Shown: one piece after another, positions 26,908 to 35,273 of the stretch | How the letters are laid out: each line of letters opens with the position of its first letter | Numbering within the stretch: position 1 is the first letter of the stretch | Source of the DNA: an uncultured Shinella sp. | Lineage (GTDB): Bacteria; Pseudomonadota; Alphaproteobacteria; Rhizobiales; Rhizobiaceae | DNA: 64,000 nt | Direction of reading: 5' to 3' | NCBI RefSeq assembly: GCF_946479415.1 | Contig: NZ_CAMLFY010000002.1 | Coordinates: 107,085-171,084, forward strand | Translations under genes and position numbers: made by a program | The notes under the pieces: generated by a model | Seen by the model: the letters and a program-made list of their open reading frames with translations, nothing else | The model's database searches: none | Told to the model about the DNA's origin: nothing

Positions 26908-28727
26908 TCCGCAGCCTCGCGGGCTTCACCCGCCGGATCGAGCACAACACGAAATACCGCACCGCCTTCGGGATGATTCATAACCGAGAGATTACCCCCG
27001 AAGTCTTTGATAATATTATATGAAATCGACAGGCCGAGACCCAGCCCCTTCCCCACACCCTTGGTGGTGAAGAAGGGATCGAAGATACGCTCGGCTATCG
27101 CCGCAGCAACACCTGGCCCATGATCGCGGATCGTTACGACTATGCGCCCGTCATCTCGCACAGCCGAGAGCACGATCTCCCGGTTCTCCAGCCCCTCGAC
27201 AGCATCCGCCGCATTGCCGATGATGTTGACCAGGACCTGCTGCAACCGCACCGGCCCGGCCTGCACGGTCAATCCTTCGTCCTCGAGATTGAATATAAGG
27301 TGCGCGTCTGCGGCCTTCAGTCTCGGCGTCACGATTTCCAGGGTATCCGCAATCACATCCGAGAGGGGAACCGGCCCAAGCTTTTCATTCGGCTTGCGAG
27401 CGAAGTTGCGTAAGTGCCGACTTATGGAAGCCATCCGATCGATAAGGCTTGATATGCGGCGCACATTATCTTGTGCCTCGGGCACACGGCCGCGATCGAT
27501 CAGCAGAGCCGCGCTGTCCGCATAGGTCTTGGCCGCGGCAAGCGGCTGGTTGAATTCATGCGAGAGTGCGGCAGACATCTGGCCGAGGCCCGCGAGTTTT
27601 CCCGCCTGAATCAAATCCGCCTGCGTCTTGCGCAGTTCCAACTCGGTCAATCGGCGCTCCGATATCTCAAGCTCGATCTGCTCGTTGACGCGCGCCAGGT
27701 CCGCCGTTCGCTCGTCGACCCGCCGCTCCAGTTCATTCTGCGTTTCCTCCTGCAACCGCAAGCGTTCGACCACCCGCGCCCGGCGCTGCCAGAGAACCGC
27801 TCCGCCCAGACCCGCAAGGCAGATGAAAAGGACAACAGCAATCAAGGTCGTGCGTGCCTGCGCGCGCACGGATGCGGTGTCTAGAAGAACATTCACCGTC
27901 CAGTCCGCTTCGGGCATGTACTGAGCGAGCCGGAGATACTCGCGGCTCGCTCCTCCGGACGTTATGCTCAGCAAATGTTGACCGTGGTAAACCGTTTCGG
28001 TCTGGGAGAGGGGGCGCAGCTGCGCCTCCGCATAGCGTCGCGAAGCTTGCGTGCGGGCAAGACGAGGCGCATCCAAGGGCAGAATCCCGCTATAGAGCCA
28101 TTCCGGGCTCCCCGTCATAAAAATAATGCCCTCTGGATCGGCAACGAAGATCTTGTATTCCCCGCCACGCCAGGAGGTCTCGATGGAATCGATGTCCACC
28201 TTGAAAACAATGACGCCCAGTATCTTGCCGGCGACCTCCACCGGGGATGAAAAATAGTAGCCCCGTTTCAGCGAGGTCGTTCCGAGCGCATAAAATCGCG
28301 CCTGCCGTCCCATGATCGCATCCTGGAAATAGGGACGGTAATGGAAGTTCTGCCCGACAAATGTCGCGGGCATATCATAGTTGCTTGCCGCGATCGTATT
28401 GCCATCCGGCGTCATCACATAAATGTCGGACGATTCCAGCAGCCCGTTGATTTCTTTCAGGTAATTGTTGGCGACCGTGCGGAGAGCCGGATCGCCCGGC
28501 TTCAGAAGAAGCGCCTCGATATCATCATGATCAGCAATCAATGCAGGAAGCGGTTCGTATCGGCTGAGATGGCCGGCGAGTGCGGCGACCGCAAGACGCA
28601 AGGCCGAGCTTGCCTGCGATGAGGCCTCATCCATATAGCTGCGCGTCATCAGCGTTCCGCCTTGCAGGATCGCAAGGACGATAGCGATCGGCAGGACCGC
28701 AAACGCCAGGGCGTGACGCACTTTCAC
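26904..28727 (-). CDS. Sensor histidine kinase, DctB-like
   Basis: A 607-residue membrane kinase. It has an N-terminal membrane segment, a large periplasmic double-Cache-type sensor (roughly residues 40-290), a second membrane segment near 300, a coiled linker, and a histidine-kinase core with the acceptor in ALSHEFNQPLAA near residue 400. The catalytic boxes are NIIGNAADAV, IRDHGPGV and GKGLGLGLS. I prefer the GTG at 28727, which has GGAGAGGAG ten bases upstream; a TTG nine codons earlier is the alternative. Like DctB, it probably senses a C4 or tricarboxylic acid in the periplasm. Confidence 0.9.
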   Translation of the reverse strand: MKVRHALAFAVLPIAIVLAILQGGTLMTRSYMDEASSQASSALRLAVAALAGHLSRYEPLPALIADHDDIEALLLKPGDPALRTVANNYLKEINGLLESSDIYVMTPDGNTIAASNYDMPATFVGQNFHYRPYFQDAIMGRQARFYALGTTSLKRGYYFSSPVEVAGKILGVIVFKVDIDSIETSWRGGEYKIFVADPEGIIFMTGSPEWLYSGILPLDAPRLARTQASRRYAEAQLRPLSQTETVYHGQHLLSITSGGASREYLRLAQYMPEADWTVNVLLDTASVRAQARTTLIAVVLFICLAGLGGAVLWQRRARVVERLRLQEETQNELERRVDERTADLARVNEQIELEISERRLTELELRKTQADLIQAGKLAGLGQMSAALSHEFNQPLAAAKTYADSAALLIDRGRVPEAQDNVRRISSLIDRMASISRHLRNFARKPNEKLGPVPLSDVIADTLEIVTPRLKAADAHLIFNLEDEGLTVQAGPVRLQQVLVNIIGNAADAVEGLENREIVLSAVRDDGRIVVTIRDHGPGVAAAIAERIFDPFFTTKGVGKGLGLGLSISYNIIKDFGGNLSVMNHPEGGAVFRVVLDPAGEAREAAE

Positions 28728-28820
28728 GAAGCGGAAGCTCCTCTCCTCCTCCAACCGGAAAAATCCGGACGGTCTATCCTACGCAGCCCTTCGCTTCTTT
28801 CCTAGGGGGAGGGGAGGCGG

Positions 28821-29321
28821 TCAATCCGGCAACCGGCTGTCGCCTAGGTTTATATTCAGGAAGGCGGCAATCGCATCGGTTACGATCGCATGGTCCGTCC
28901 GCTGCGGTACGCCAGAAACCGTGACCGCTCCAACGCATCCAAGATCTGCGACAAAAAGCGGGAAGCTGCCGCCATGCACCGCGAAATCCGCCAATGAAAG
29001 GTTGTGTGCCTCATCCTGGTTCCGGCCGGAAAGCGCCAGACGACGCCCGACAAGATAGGATGAATGCCACAGCCGCAGAACCGTGTTTCTCTTTCGGCGG
29101 ATCCATTCGACATTGTCCGTGGACGTGCCGGGGAGCGCACAATGAAAGAGGGTTCGGTCGCGAAGGGATATATCGATCGCGACGCCGGCACCAATGGCGC
29201 GCGCCGTCTCACGCACAAGGTTCCCCAGCGTCCAGGCATCGTCAGGGCTGAAGCGCGTAAATCGGAGCACACGTTCCTGCTCTTCAAGCCGGTGAATATC
29301 GTCAGCGATCATATCCGTCAT
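28821..29321 (-). CDS. UPF0303 / heme-degrading-domain (HbpS-like) protein
   Basis: A 166-residue protein of the GlcG/HbpS fold group (UPF0303). DDAWTLGNLVRETA near the N-terminus and LADFAVHGGSFPLFVADLG near residue 120 are typical. GGGGAGGAAAC precedes the ATG at 29321. Members are small cytoplasmic proteins that bind heme or small organic acids; function is not settled. It reads the same way as the kinase operon but 93 bases upstream, so its link to the tct system is unclear. Confidence 0.7.
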   Translation of the reverse strand: MTDMIADDIHRLEEQERVLRFTRFSPDDAWTLGNLVRETARAIGAGVAIDISLRDRTLFHCALPGTSTDNVEWIRRKRNTVLRLWHSSYLVGRRLALSGRNQDEAHNLSLADFAVHGGSFPLFVADLGCVGAVTVSGVPQRTDHAIVTDAIAAFLNINLGDSRLPD

Positions 29322-29473
29322 TGTTTCCTCCCCACGCACAAAAGTACCTCTGTTCCTATCGAGACAAAGCGGCGGAGGAAAGGGTGGACTTGCGATAAAC
29401 GGACCTCTTGACGAAGATCAAGGTTGCGCTAGAGGAGGAGACGTAGGGAAGGGGAGTAACGATCGCACCTTCC

Positions 29474-30067
29474 ATGGGAACCGCCATGCCGGACAGCTTT
29501 TTCATCTTTGCTATCCTTGCCCTGCTTCTGACGCCAGGTCCGACCAATACCCTGCTGACGGTCGGTGCGGCGGCGCGCGGTTTTCGCAAGAGCCTGCCGC
29601 TGCTTCTTGGCGAATTGTCCGGCTATCTTGTCGTCGTCATCCCCCTGGCCACGATTGCTGCGGCCCTTCTTGAGGGGCGCCCCATGGTGGCTTCGGCGCT
29701 GCGTATCGCCGCGGCTTGCTGGGTTCTTTTTCTTGCGGTCCGGCTTTGGCTCGTTTCGTCCCGACGAGAAGGGGAGGGGGCTGCAAAAGCAGTCACCGTC
29801 GGTCAGGTGTTCCTGACCACCATGCTCAATCCGAAAGCGCCGATCATCGGCCTTGTCATCATGCCGCATGGACCGCTAGTGGATATAGCGCCGGCTCTCG
29901 GCGTTTTCAGCGTGCTCGTCGCAGGTGCCGGAACGAGCTTCCTGGTGCTCGGCAGCCTTGTCGGCCAAGCACCCGTTTTATCACCGCGGCTGGTCTACCG
30001 GATTGCTGCCGGTTTCCTGGTCATCTTTTCGCTTGGGCTCGTGAGCAGCGCAACCGGCCTTATCTGA
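29474..30067 (+). CDS. LysE/RhtB-family exporter
   Basis: A 197-residue inner-membrane protein with about six hydrophobic segments. The N-terminal LLLTPGPTNTLLTVGAAARGFR is the LysE/RhtB family signature. Members export amino acids such as lysine, threonine or homoserine. A second ATG four codons on (29486) is an equally good start; the purine-rich AAGGGGAG is far upstream of both. It converges on the small gene at 30068 with no gap. Substrate is unknown. Confidence 0.85.
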   Translation: MGTAMPDSFFIFAILALLLTPGPTNTLLTVGAAARGFRKSLPLLLGELSGYLVVVIPLATIAAALLEGRPMVASALRIAAACWVLFLAVRLWLVSSRREGEGAAKAVTVGQVFLTTMLNPKAPIIGLVIMPHGPLVDIAPALGVFSVLVAGAGTSFLVLGSLVGQAPVLSPRLVYRIAAGFLVIFSLGLVSSATGLI

Positions 30068-30457
30068 TCAGGCCTCTTCCGCATGATGCATGCGCAAGAG
30101 TTCCTGCTGAACCTCATCCTGAAAAGCAAACACTGCGGCGCGCGCGCCGTCTTCGCTTGATCCCAGTTTCCGCATCTCATCCGCCAGCTCGCGGCAGACT
30201 TTGCGCCAATAAAGCCGCGCGGCATCACCTTGCAAACCATCGAGTTCACCGGCGCAATGGCGAATTTGCGCCGTGCGGCGCTCGGCAGGGAAGGGCACGA
30301 CCGGCCCGGTCTCGTTGGTGATAGAACGGCGGCGCATTTGCGCGGAGGCATAAGGGGGCATTGATTCGGGCTTCCTTGTCTTGCCCCCCATGATTACGGA
30401 TTGCATGGTTAACGTGCGGTTTCCAAAGCCGAATTTGCTGTCTCGATTTGTCGTCAT
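30068..30457 (-). CDS. Small protein coupled to repC, DUF6074-like
   Basis: A 129-residue soluble protein with GPVVPFPAERRTAQIR near residue 50, which resembles the VVPFP-xx-RR motif of DUF6074 proteins found on rhizobial plasmids. The C-terminal half is helical and charged. Its ATG overlaps the repC stop by four bases (ATGA), so it is translated with repC. That position suggests a role in replicon maintenance or copy number, but none is known. The family assignment is from memory of the motif. Confidence 0.6.
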   Translation of the reverse strand: MTTNRDSKFGFGNRTLTMQSVIMGGKTRKPESMPPYASAQMRRRSITNETGPVVPFPAERRTAQIRHCAGELDGLQGDAARLYWRKVCRELADEMRKLGSSEDGARAAVFAFQDEVQQELLRMHHAEEA

Positions 30458-31776
30458 CCCGCCCGCTTCGCCGGTGCGGAATTTGCGCGGGCAAGAGCCA
30501 TCAGCATCGGGCCGAGCGTGAATTCACCGCGTTCCGCGCGCCGGGTGAGGTCACGCAGGTAGCCGCCGGCCGAGTTGATATGACCGGACCGCTCCAGAAT
30601 GCAGGCGATGACCGTTGCTGCGTTTTCCGGCCCGAGCACTGCGCAGGCATTTTCATAGGCCGATGGGCTGATCGCCAGCATCGAACGCACCACCACGGCC
30701 GCCGTCATCAAGTCGCGCCATCCCGAAATCGCACCGCCTGGACCAAACGGAACAATTTCCGGGCAAGCCTGCAAGACCAGGGGGAGGGGATAGGGTTTTT
30801 GGGGTTCCGGGCCGGCTCCCAGCGGGCGCACCGGGCGGTTCGCCATCCCGCGATCGAGCGGCATACCCGTTCCAGCAGGATTTCCAGTTTCACCCATCGC
30901 TGCCGTATCGGCCATCGTAACCGGTTCCGGTTGGAATTCGGCCTTGCCGTCCTGCTTCGGTTCGAAGCGAGGTTCAAGATCAGAAGTAGAGTCGGGTTTT
31001 GAACTCTGTTTGTGCCGCTCAGTTTGGTCGGGATAGCCAGCCGTATTATTTAGAATAATTTGTTCTTCCATGCACTTGAGTATCTTCGTGCGCAGCGCTT
31101 CGAGCGCGGAAAGGACGGCAGTGAGGATTTCCGGCGTCGCGATGCGCGGTAAAGCCAGGATTTCCACGCGATATTCGGCTTCGAACTGCATCCAGTCGCC
31201 GGCAAGACCGTCTTCCAGAGCCGTCTCGATCAACTTGACGATGTCACGGCGGACGAGCGTGATCCGCTCGCGAAGCCGCAGCAGAAGCAAACGCTCGGCC
31301 GTCACGGCCGCTGCAAGCTGCTCGATCTCCCCTGCCCTCGCGAGGAGGGGGGCAAGGGAAAAGCCGAAGGCCTCGCCGATCTCCCCTTCCCTATCGCGGC
31401 GGACGTACCGCTTTCCGTTGGGGCTATCGCGCCGCATCAGCAGGCCGGCATCAACAAGCGCTGCGAGATGCCGGCGCAGTGTGGTTTCCGCCATGCCGTG
31501 CGTGCGCAGCGACAGCTGCATGTTCGAGGGAAAGACGACCATGCTGTCGCCGGCCGCAAGCTCCGTCTTCGGGTAGAAACTCATCAGCGCGTTCAGCACC
31601 GACAGCGCACGATCGCTGACGCGCAGCTTCGGCCGCGCTTCGCAGAGCCAGCGGTAGAGTTTCCACTTGTCGATACTCGCTTCCGGCGGGATCGTCTTAA
31701 CGATCGCCTGGCTTGCCAACATGCTAAGCGTCATCGCTCGCCGCCCGAAGGGCGTCGCTATGCCATCCGTTTCCAT
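30454..31776 (-). CDS. repC: Replication initiator RepC
   Basis: A 440-residue initiator of repABC replicons. The N-terminus TPFGRRAMTLSMLASQA and the winged-helix region (TTLRRHLAALVDAGLLMRRDSPNGKRY, near residue 100) are typical, and the C-terminal region contains AVVVRSMLAISPSAYENA. RepC starts replication at an origin inside its own gene. It is the third gene of the operon after a 157-base gap that holds the antisense RNA. Its acidic, proline-rich middle part (about residues 260-330) is the variable linker of the family. Confidence 0.95.
   Translation of the reverse strand: METDGIATPFGRRAMTLSMLASQAIVKTIPPEASIDKWKLYRWLCEARPKLRVSDRALSVLNALMSFYPKTELAAGDSMVVFPSNMQLSLRTHGMAETTLRRHLAALVDAGLLMRRDSPNGKRYVRRDREGEIGEAFGFSLAPLLARAGEIEQLAAAVTAERLLLLRLRERITLVRRDIVKLIETALEDGLAGDWMQFEAEYRVEILALPRIATPEILTAVLSALEALRTKILKCMEEQIILNNTAGYPDQTERHKQSSKPDSTSDLEPRFEPKQDGKAEFQPEPVTMADTAAMGETGNPAGTGMPLDRGMANRPVRPLGAGPEPQKPYPLPLVLQACPEIVPFGPGGAISGWRDLMTAAVVVRSMLAISPSAYENACAVLGPENAATVIACILERSGHINSAGGYLRDLTRRAERGEFTLGPMLMALARANSAPAKRAG
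31040..31072. other. Putative origin of replication (oriV) inside repC
   Basis: Within repC an AT-rich patch (TATTATTTAGAATAATTTG) interrupts GC-rich sequence. In studied repABC plasmids the origin lies in such an AT-rich stretch in the middle of repC. The assignment rests on that analogy and composition only. Confidence 0.5.
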
Positions 31777-31837
31777 GTCTCTTCACCCTCAAAAAGGCAA
31801 AAGAGACCCCTTCATCGAAAACCGATGCCAAAAACGC

Positions 31838-31930
31838 TTGACTGTGATTCGGGGAAGTGCGACTCTCAGGCTGCTAAACGATGAGAAGGGCTTCCGCGAC
31901 GGTAACGTTGAGGGGGCCTTTTTCTTTTGC
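31838..31930 (+). ncRNA. Antisense ctRNA (incA) of the repABC operon with promoter and terminator
   Basis: On the strand opposite repABC, between repB and repC, a TTGACT (31838-31843) sits 17 bp from GACTCT as a possible promoter, predicting a start near 31873. The RNA would end in a hairpin formed by AAGGGCTTCC and GGGGGCCTT followed by TTTTTCTTTT (about 31886-31930). All known repABC replicons encode a 50-60 nt RNA here that lowers repC expression. The -10 is weak and the ends are estimates. Confidence 0.7.
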
Positions 31931-31933
31931 GGA

Positions 31934-32962
31934 TCAATCTCCCGATTTCTGTTTCTTTTCAGTCCTGTACGCCTCGTAGAGACGATCCAGGTTCTGTGTG
32001 ATATAGGCGCCGAAGGCTGCGGCTTCCGCAGCCTTCAGCGAAATCGTGTACTGCCGCCCCTGCGCCTTGATGCTGGCGCGCACCGAGCCGTCCTTGCGCT
32101 CCCATGCAGCCGGGGCAGGCTTCGCCGCATGCGCCGGAGCGTCCGACTTTGCGAGATGTCCGCTGACCAGATTGAACCGCTCCTCCGGCGACCGGATCTT
32201 GATGCGCTCGCGGCCGAGAAACTCGACAGCCCTGTCTTCGTTGGCCGGTTCGTCGAAGCGCGTCGCAAGCTCATGCCAGCGATCGCGGCCAATGGCGAGC
32301 GCCGGGCCGATGCCCGTCCGCACCGCCTTCGGAATTCTGTTCACAACCGACAACATTTTTGAAACTGTCGTCTTGTCGACACTCAAGGCCGACATAATAG
32401 TCTCACGATCAAAACCGCGGCCTTCCAGTTCCCCGGCAAAGGTCGCGCGCTCCAGGAACGATAGATCGGCGCGCGCGCTGTTCTCCTGACCCTGCGCGAT
32501 GACGTGATCGCGGTCGGTCAGCGCCTTGACGACGGCGCGGACGGGGCGGCCGAGCAGGCGCGCGGCTTTTGCACGGCGGTGGCCGAACGCAATCTGGTAG
32601 ATACCGTCCTTTGTTGGATGCGGACGCACGAGGATCGGCGAATCCTGGCCACGCACGCGCATGGCGTCCACCAGCTCCTGAAACTGCTGGTCGGAATGGG
32701 CGAGACGATCCGAAACGAAGGAATCCTCGATTTGATCAGGCTCGAGTTCGATGACGACCTCGCCGGCCGTCAGCTTCGCCTCGATCTCCTTGGCCGCATC
32801 CGCTTTCGCCGCAAGCGCATCGATGCTGCGTGTCACGGCGCCGAGCGCGCCGATACCCTTATAGGTGACATGCTGGCGCTGCTCGTCCGCTGCGGGGTTT
32901 ACCGGCGTCAACTTGTCGTTGGCAGGGGCCATCAGGTTGGAAAGAACGTTCTTGCGCGCCAT
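31934..32962 (-). CDS. repB: Partition protein RepB (ParB family)
   Basis: A 342-residue ParB-type partition protein. The start MARKNVLSNLM at 32962 comes one base after the repA stop; a longer upstream frame has no RepB-like residues. The ParB nuclease-like domain with PILVRPHPTKDGIYQIAFGHRRAKAA (near residue 105) is followed by the helix-turn-helix KTTVSKMLSV (near 195) that binds parS. Its C-terminal domain should dimerise. It works with RepA to segregate the replicon and to repress the operon. Confidence 0.93.
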   Translation of the reverse strand: MARKNVLSNLMAPANDKLTPVNPAADEQRQHVTYKGIGALGAVTRSIDALAAKADAAKEIEAKLTAGEVVIELEPDQIEDSFVSDRLAHSDQQFQELVDAMRVRGQDSPILVRPHPTKDGIYQIAFGHRRAKAARLLGRPVRAVVKALTDRDHVIAQGQENSARADLSFLERATFAGELEGRGFDRETIMSALSVDKTTVSKMLSVVNRIPKAVRTGIGPALAIGRDRWHELATRFDEPANEDRAVEFLGRERIKIRSPEERFNLVSGHLAKSDAPAHAAKPAPAAWERKDGSVRASIKAQGRQYTISLKAAEAAAFGAYITQNLDRLYEAYRTEKKQKSGD

Positions 32963-32963
32963 A

Positions 32964-34172
32964 TCAACGCCCCCATGCCTTATGGATAAGTTCGACGAGC
33001 TCCGTGTTGACCGCTTCCATGGATTCAAAGGCGCGATCGTAGGTCGCACGCGTAAACTGGCTGCGGTCGACCTCGTAGAGCGTCTGGTTGGTAAGCGCCG
33101 CATCGGCGATCGCTACGCTGCGCACCATCGGACTGGTCAGGACATGCTGCTTGAACATCGAGCGCATGAAGGCGACCATCTGGGTCTGCGGTCCATCCGC
33201 CGGATCATAGCGGGTGACGAGGTAACGCAGCCAGTCGAGGTTCATGTTGCCGCCGGCACTTTTCAGCGTGTTCAGCACTTCGCCGAGCATCTGGAGGAAC
33301 TGGCACATGGACATGACGTCGAGCATCTGCGGATGCACCGTGATCAGCACCGCCGTCGCGCCGCAGATCGCACTCATCGTCAGGAAGCCGAGCTGGGGCG
33401 GGCAGTCGATGACCACAACGTCATAGTCGTCGGCAACGGAAGACAGTGCCTCGTCGAGCCGGGCGAAGAAGATGCGACCGTAGTCGCCACGATTGCCCTG
33501 CGCCAGGACGCGCGGTGTGTCATGCTCGAACTCCATAAGTTCGAGATTGCCGGGCACGATGTCCAAACCCGGGAAATTCGTCTTGCGAATGATTTCCTTC
33601 AACGGCCGGCGCTGGTCGTCGTAGCGGATGGCAGCGTACAGGGTCTCGTTCTCGTTGACGTCGAATTCCGGCTGGAAACCATGGATCGCCGAAAGGCTCG
33701 CCTGAGGGTCGAGATCGACGGCGAGAACCCGGTGGCCGGTCAGGGCCAGATGCTGGGCCAAATGCGCCGTCGTCGTCGTCTTGCCGGACCCCCCCTTGAA
33801 GTTCACGACGGCGACGACCTGCAGATGCTCGCTGCCGCGCCGGCGCGGGACATAGCGCTGACCACGGCTGTTCTGCTCGAGGTACTGGCGCATTTCCTGC
33901 AGCTGGTCGGCGGAATAGGAGCGACGGCCGGAGGGAGTCACCTGCGGAAGCGGACCTTTGGATTCCAGCGAGAGATTGCGCAGATAGCCGCTGGTAACAC
34001 CCAGGAAATGCGCGGCTTCGCTCAGCTGGAACTGGCGCAGGGTCTTCAGCGCAACAGGCGGAAACATCTCCAGCCGATGCTGCTTCAGCTTGTCCGACAG
34101 CTCATGCGCCTGACCGATGATCAGTTGATCGACCTCGGAAATCGCCTGCCCAAACGTTGCAGCCATATTCAT
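32964..34172 (-). CDS. repA: Partition ATPase RepA (ParA family)
   Basis: A 402-residue ParA-type ATPase with an N-terminal DNA-binding region (FQLSEAAHFLGVTSGYLRNLSL, near residue 48). The deviant Walker A KGGSGKTTTTAHLA is near residue 125, Walker A' VDLDPQASLS near 152, and Walker B VVVIDCPPQLGF near 253. First gene of the operon. RepA both drives partition and represses the promoter, here probably via the inverted repeat at 34188-34224. Two ATG codons (34172 and 34166) are possible starts. Confidence 0.95.
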   Translation of the reverse strand: MNMAATFGQAISEVDQLIIGQAHELSDKLKQHRLEMFPPVALKTLRQFQLSEAAHFLGVTSGYLRNLSLESKGPLPQVTPSGRRSYSADQLQEMRQYLEQNSRGQRYVPRRRGSEHLQVVAVVNFKGGSGKTTTTAHLAQHLALTGHRVLAVDLDPQASLSAIHGFQPEFDVNENETLYAAIRYDDQRRPLKEIIRKTNFPGLDIVPGNLELMEFEHDTPRVLAQGNRGDYGRIFFARLDEALSSVADDYDVVVIDCPPQLGFLTMSAICGATAVLITVHPQMLDVMSMCQFLQMLGEVLNTLKSAGGNMNLDWLRYLVTRYDPADGPQTQMVAFMRSMFKQHVLTSPMVRSVAIADAALTNQTLYEVDRSQFTRATYDRAFESMEAVNTELVELIHKAWGR

Positions 34173-34187
34173 GTCGCTAATCTCAAA

Positions 34188-34224
34188 ATGCGTTTCAAAG
34201 CCTATTTGGCGATTTAAAACGCAT
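34188..34224 (-). promoter_or_regulatory. Inverted repeat in the repABC promoter region
   Basis: ATGCGTTT (34188-34195) and AAACGCAT (34217-34224) are perfect 8-bp arms 21 bp apart, 16 bp upstream of the repA ATG. Position and form suit the autorepression operator of RepA/RepB, but it does not match the parS consensus. Confidence 0.6.
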
Positions 34225-34397
34225 CTAGAACCGATTCGGAAGGGAGGGCAAGGCCAACGGGACGAAAGCCCGGCTTAAGAAAGCTTTGGCGCATCAATAA
34301 TTTGCAGTCTAGCATATTGACCAACTCGTGCCTATCGGCGTTTCACGATTCGTTTGGCAAACACGGCAAGAAAATGCGGGCTGACCGATTTCCCCTC

Positions 34398-34649
34398 TCA
34401 TGATTCGCGATAACCTCGTCGGTGACGCCGCGCGACCTGACGTTCCAGGATAACCTGCGCCTCTTCTAGGCTGGCATGGAATGTCGCCGCCTGCCGCCCA
34501 CGCGTTCCGATCCGGCCCCAATGGCGAAACACCGCCACGTCGCCGAAGAGCGTTGGCTCGAGTGAGAGCATGTAGAAGCGCGCCATGTTGCTGGCGGCAT
34601 CTACGCGGCGAAAATGGCGGGTTGCGGGGAGGGGCAGAGTGTTTGACAT
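34398..34649 (-). CDS. WGR-domain protein
   Basis: An 83-residue protein made almost entirely of a WGR domain. The signature is HWGRIGTRGRQAATF near residue 43, followed by LEEAQVILERQVARRHRRGY. Stand-alone WGR proteins of this size are common in rhizobia. The domain is thought to bind nucleic acids or polymer ends, but these small forms are uncharacterised. The ribosome site is weak. It lies in its own space between repA and the MarR gene. Confidence 0.7.
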   Translation of the reverse strand: MSNTLPLPATRHFRRVDAASNMARFYMLSLEPTLFGDVAVFRHWGRIGTRGRQAATFHASLEEAQVILERQVARRHRRGYRES

Positions 34650-34737
34650 GCCGCCGATTCTGGCGAAGCGCGGAATCGGCGTCCAACGAGAGTTTTGAAT
34701 CGATCCGGCCGGATCGATTCAATTTGGTGATGCATAA

Positions 34738-35196
34738 TCAGTCCTGCGGTCCTTTGCGCCCGGAAACGGGCGGCAACTTCACCTCGATTGCGGCAAGGCC
34801 TGCCACCAGCTCACTCATGCTCTTCGCACCCAGAAGCAGTGAAAGCTCACGCTCGTATTCATGGGCAAGCGCAATCATCTCGCCATAGATGCCCTTGCCC
34901 GCCGCTGTCAGTTCCAGGTGCTCCACACGCCGGTCATCGGCATCCTCGCTGCGTTTCAGCCAGCGCTTTTCCTCCAGCGCCCGCACCGCGCGAGAAACCT
35001 TCGTCTTGTGCATGCTGGAATTGCCACCGATCTCGGTGGCGGTCATGCGGCCATAGGTGCCGAGAGCGGCCAGCGCCCGCCATTCCGGCCGCGTCATGCG
35101 GTAGCGTGCGCGATACTGTGCGGCGAAACGCTGGCTCACCCGCTCAGCCGCCTGGTTGAGGCGATAGGGCAGGAAGGTTTCGAGATTGAAGTCCAT
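34738..35196 (-). CDS. MarR-family regulator of homogentisate genes
   Basis: A 152-residue MarR-type winged-helix regulator (YRMTRPEWRALAALGTYGRMTATEIGG, then HKTKVSRAVRALEEKRWLKRSEDADDRR). The start MDFNLETFLPYR at 35196 is chosen over an upstream ATG that would lie inside the operator. It is divergent from hmgA across 77 bp containing an inverted repeat. HmgR-like MarR repressors release DNA on homogentisate in related bacteria, so the same is likely here. Confidence 0.88.
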   Translation of the reverse strand: MDFNLETFLPYRLNQAAERVSQRFAAQYRARYRMTRPEWRALAALGTYGRMTATEIGGNSSMHKTKVSRAVRALEEKRWLKRSEDADDRRVEHLELTAAGKGIYGEMIALAHEYERELSLLLGAKSMSELVAGLAAIEVKLPPVSGRKGPQD

Positions 35197-35208
35197 CGAT
35201 GGCGCCTT

Positions 35209-35245
35209 GATGGTTACAAAATGGACAGTTACATCTGCAACCATC
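35209..35245. promoter_or_regulatory. Inverted repeat between MarR gene and hmgA
   Basis: GATGGTT (35209-35215) and AACCATC (35239-35245) are perfect 7-bp arms, and GTTAC occurs twice inside. It occupies the shared promoter of the MarR regulator and hmgA, so it is the probable repressor site. Confidence 0.55.
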
Positions 35246-35273
35246 TAAGCCTGCTTGAAGAGGAGGGCAAGCC

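Noticed and set aside
32897..32912. GTTTACCGGCGTCAAC inside repB as a parS site
   Set aside because: The centre is GG instead of GC and the arms are not complementary. It lies in the coding sequence for PVNPA and is probably chance.
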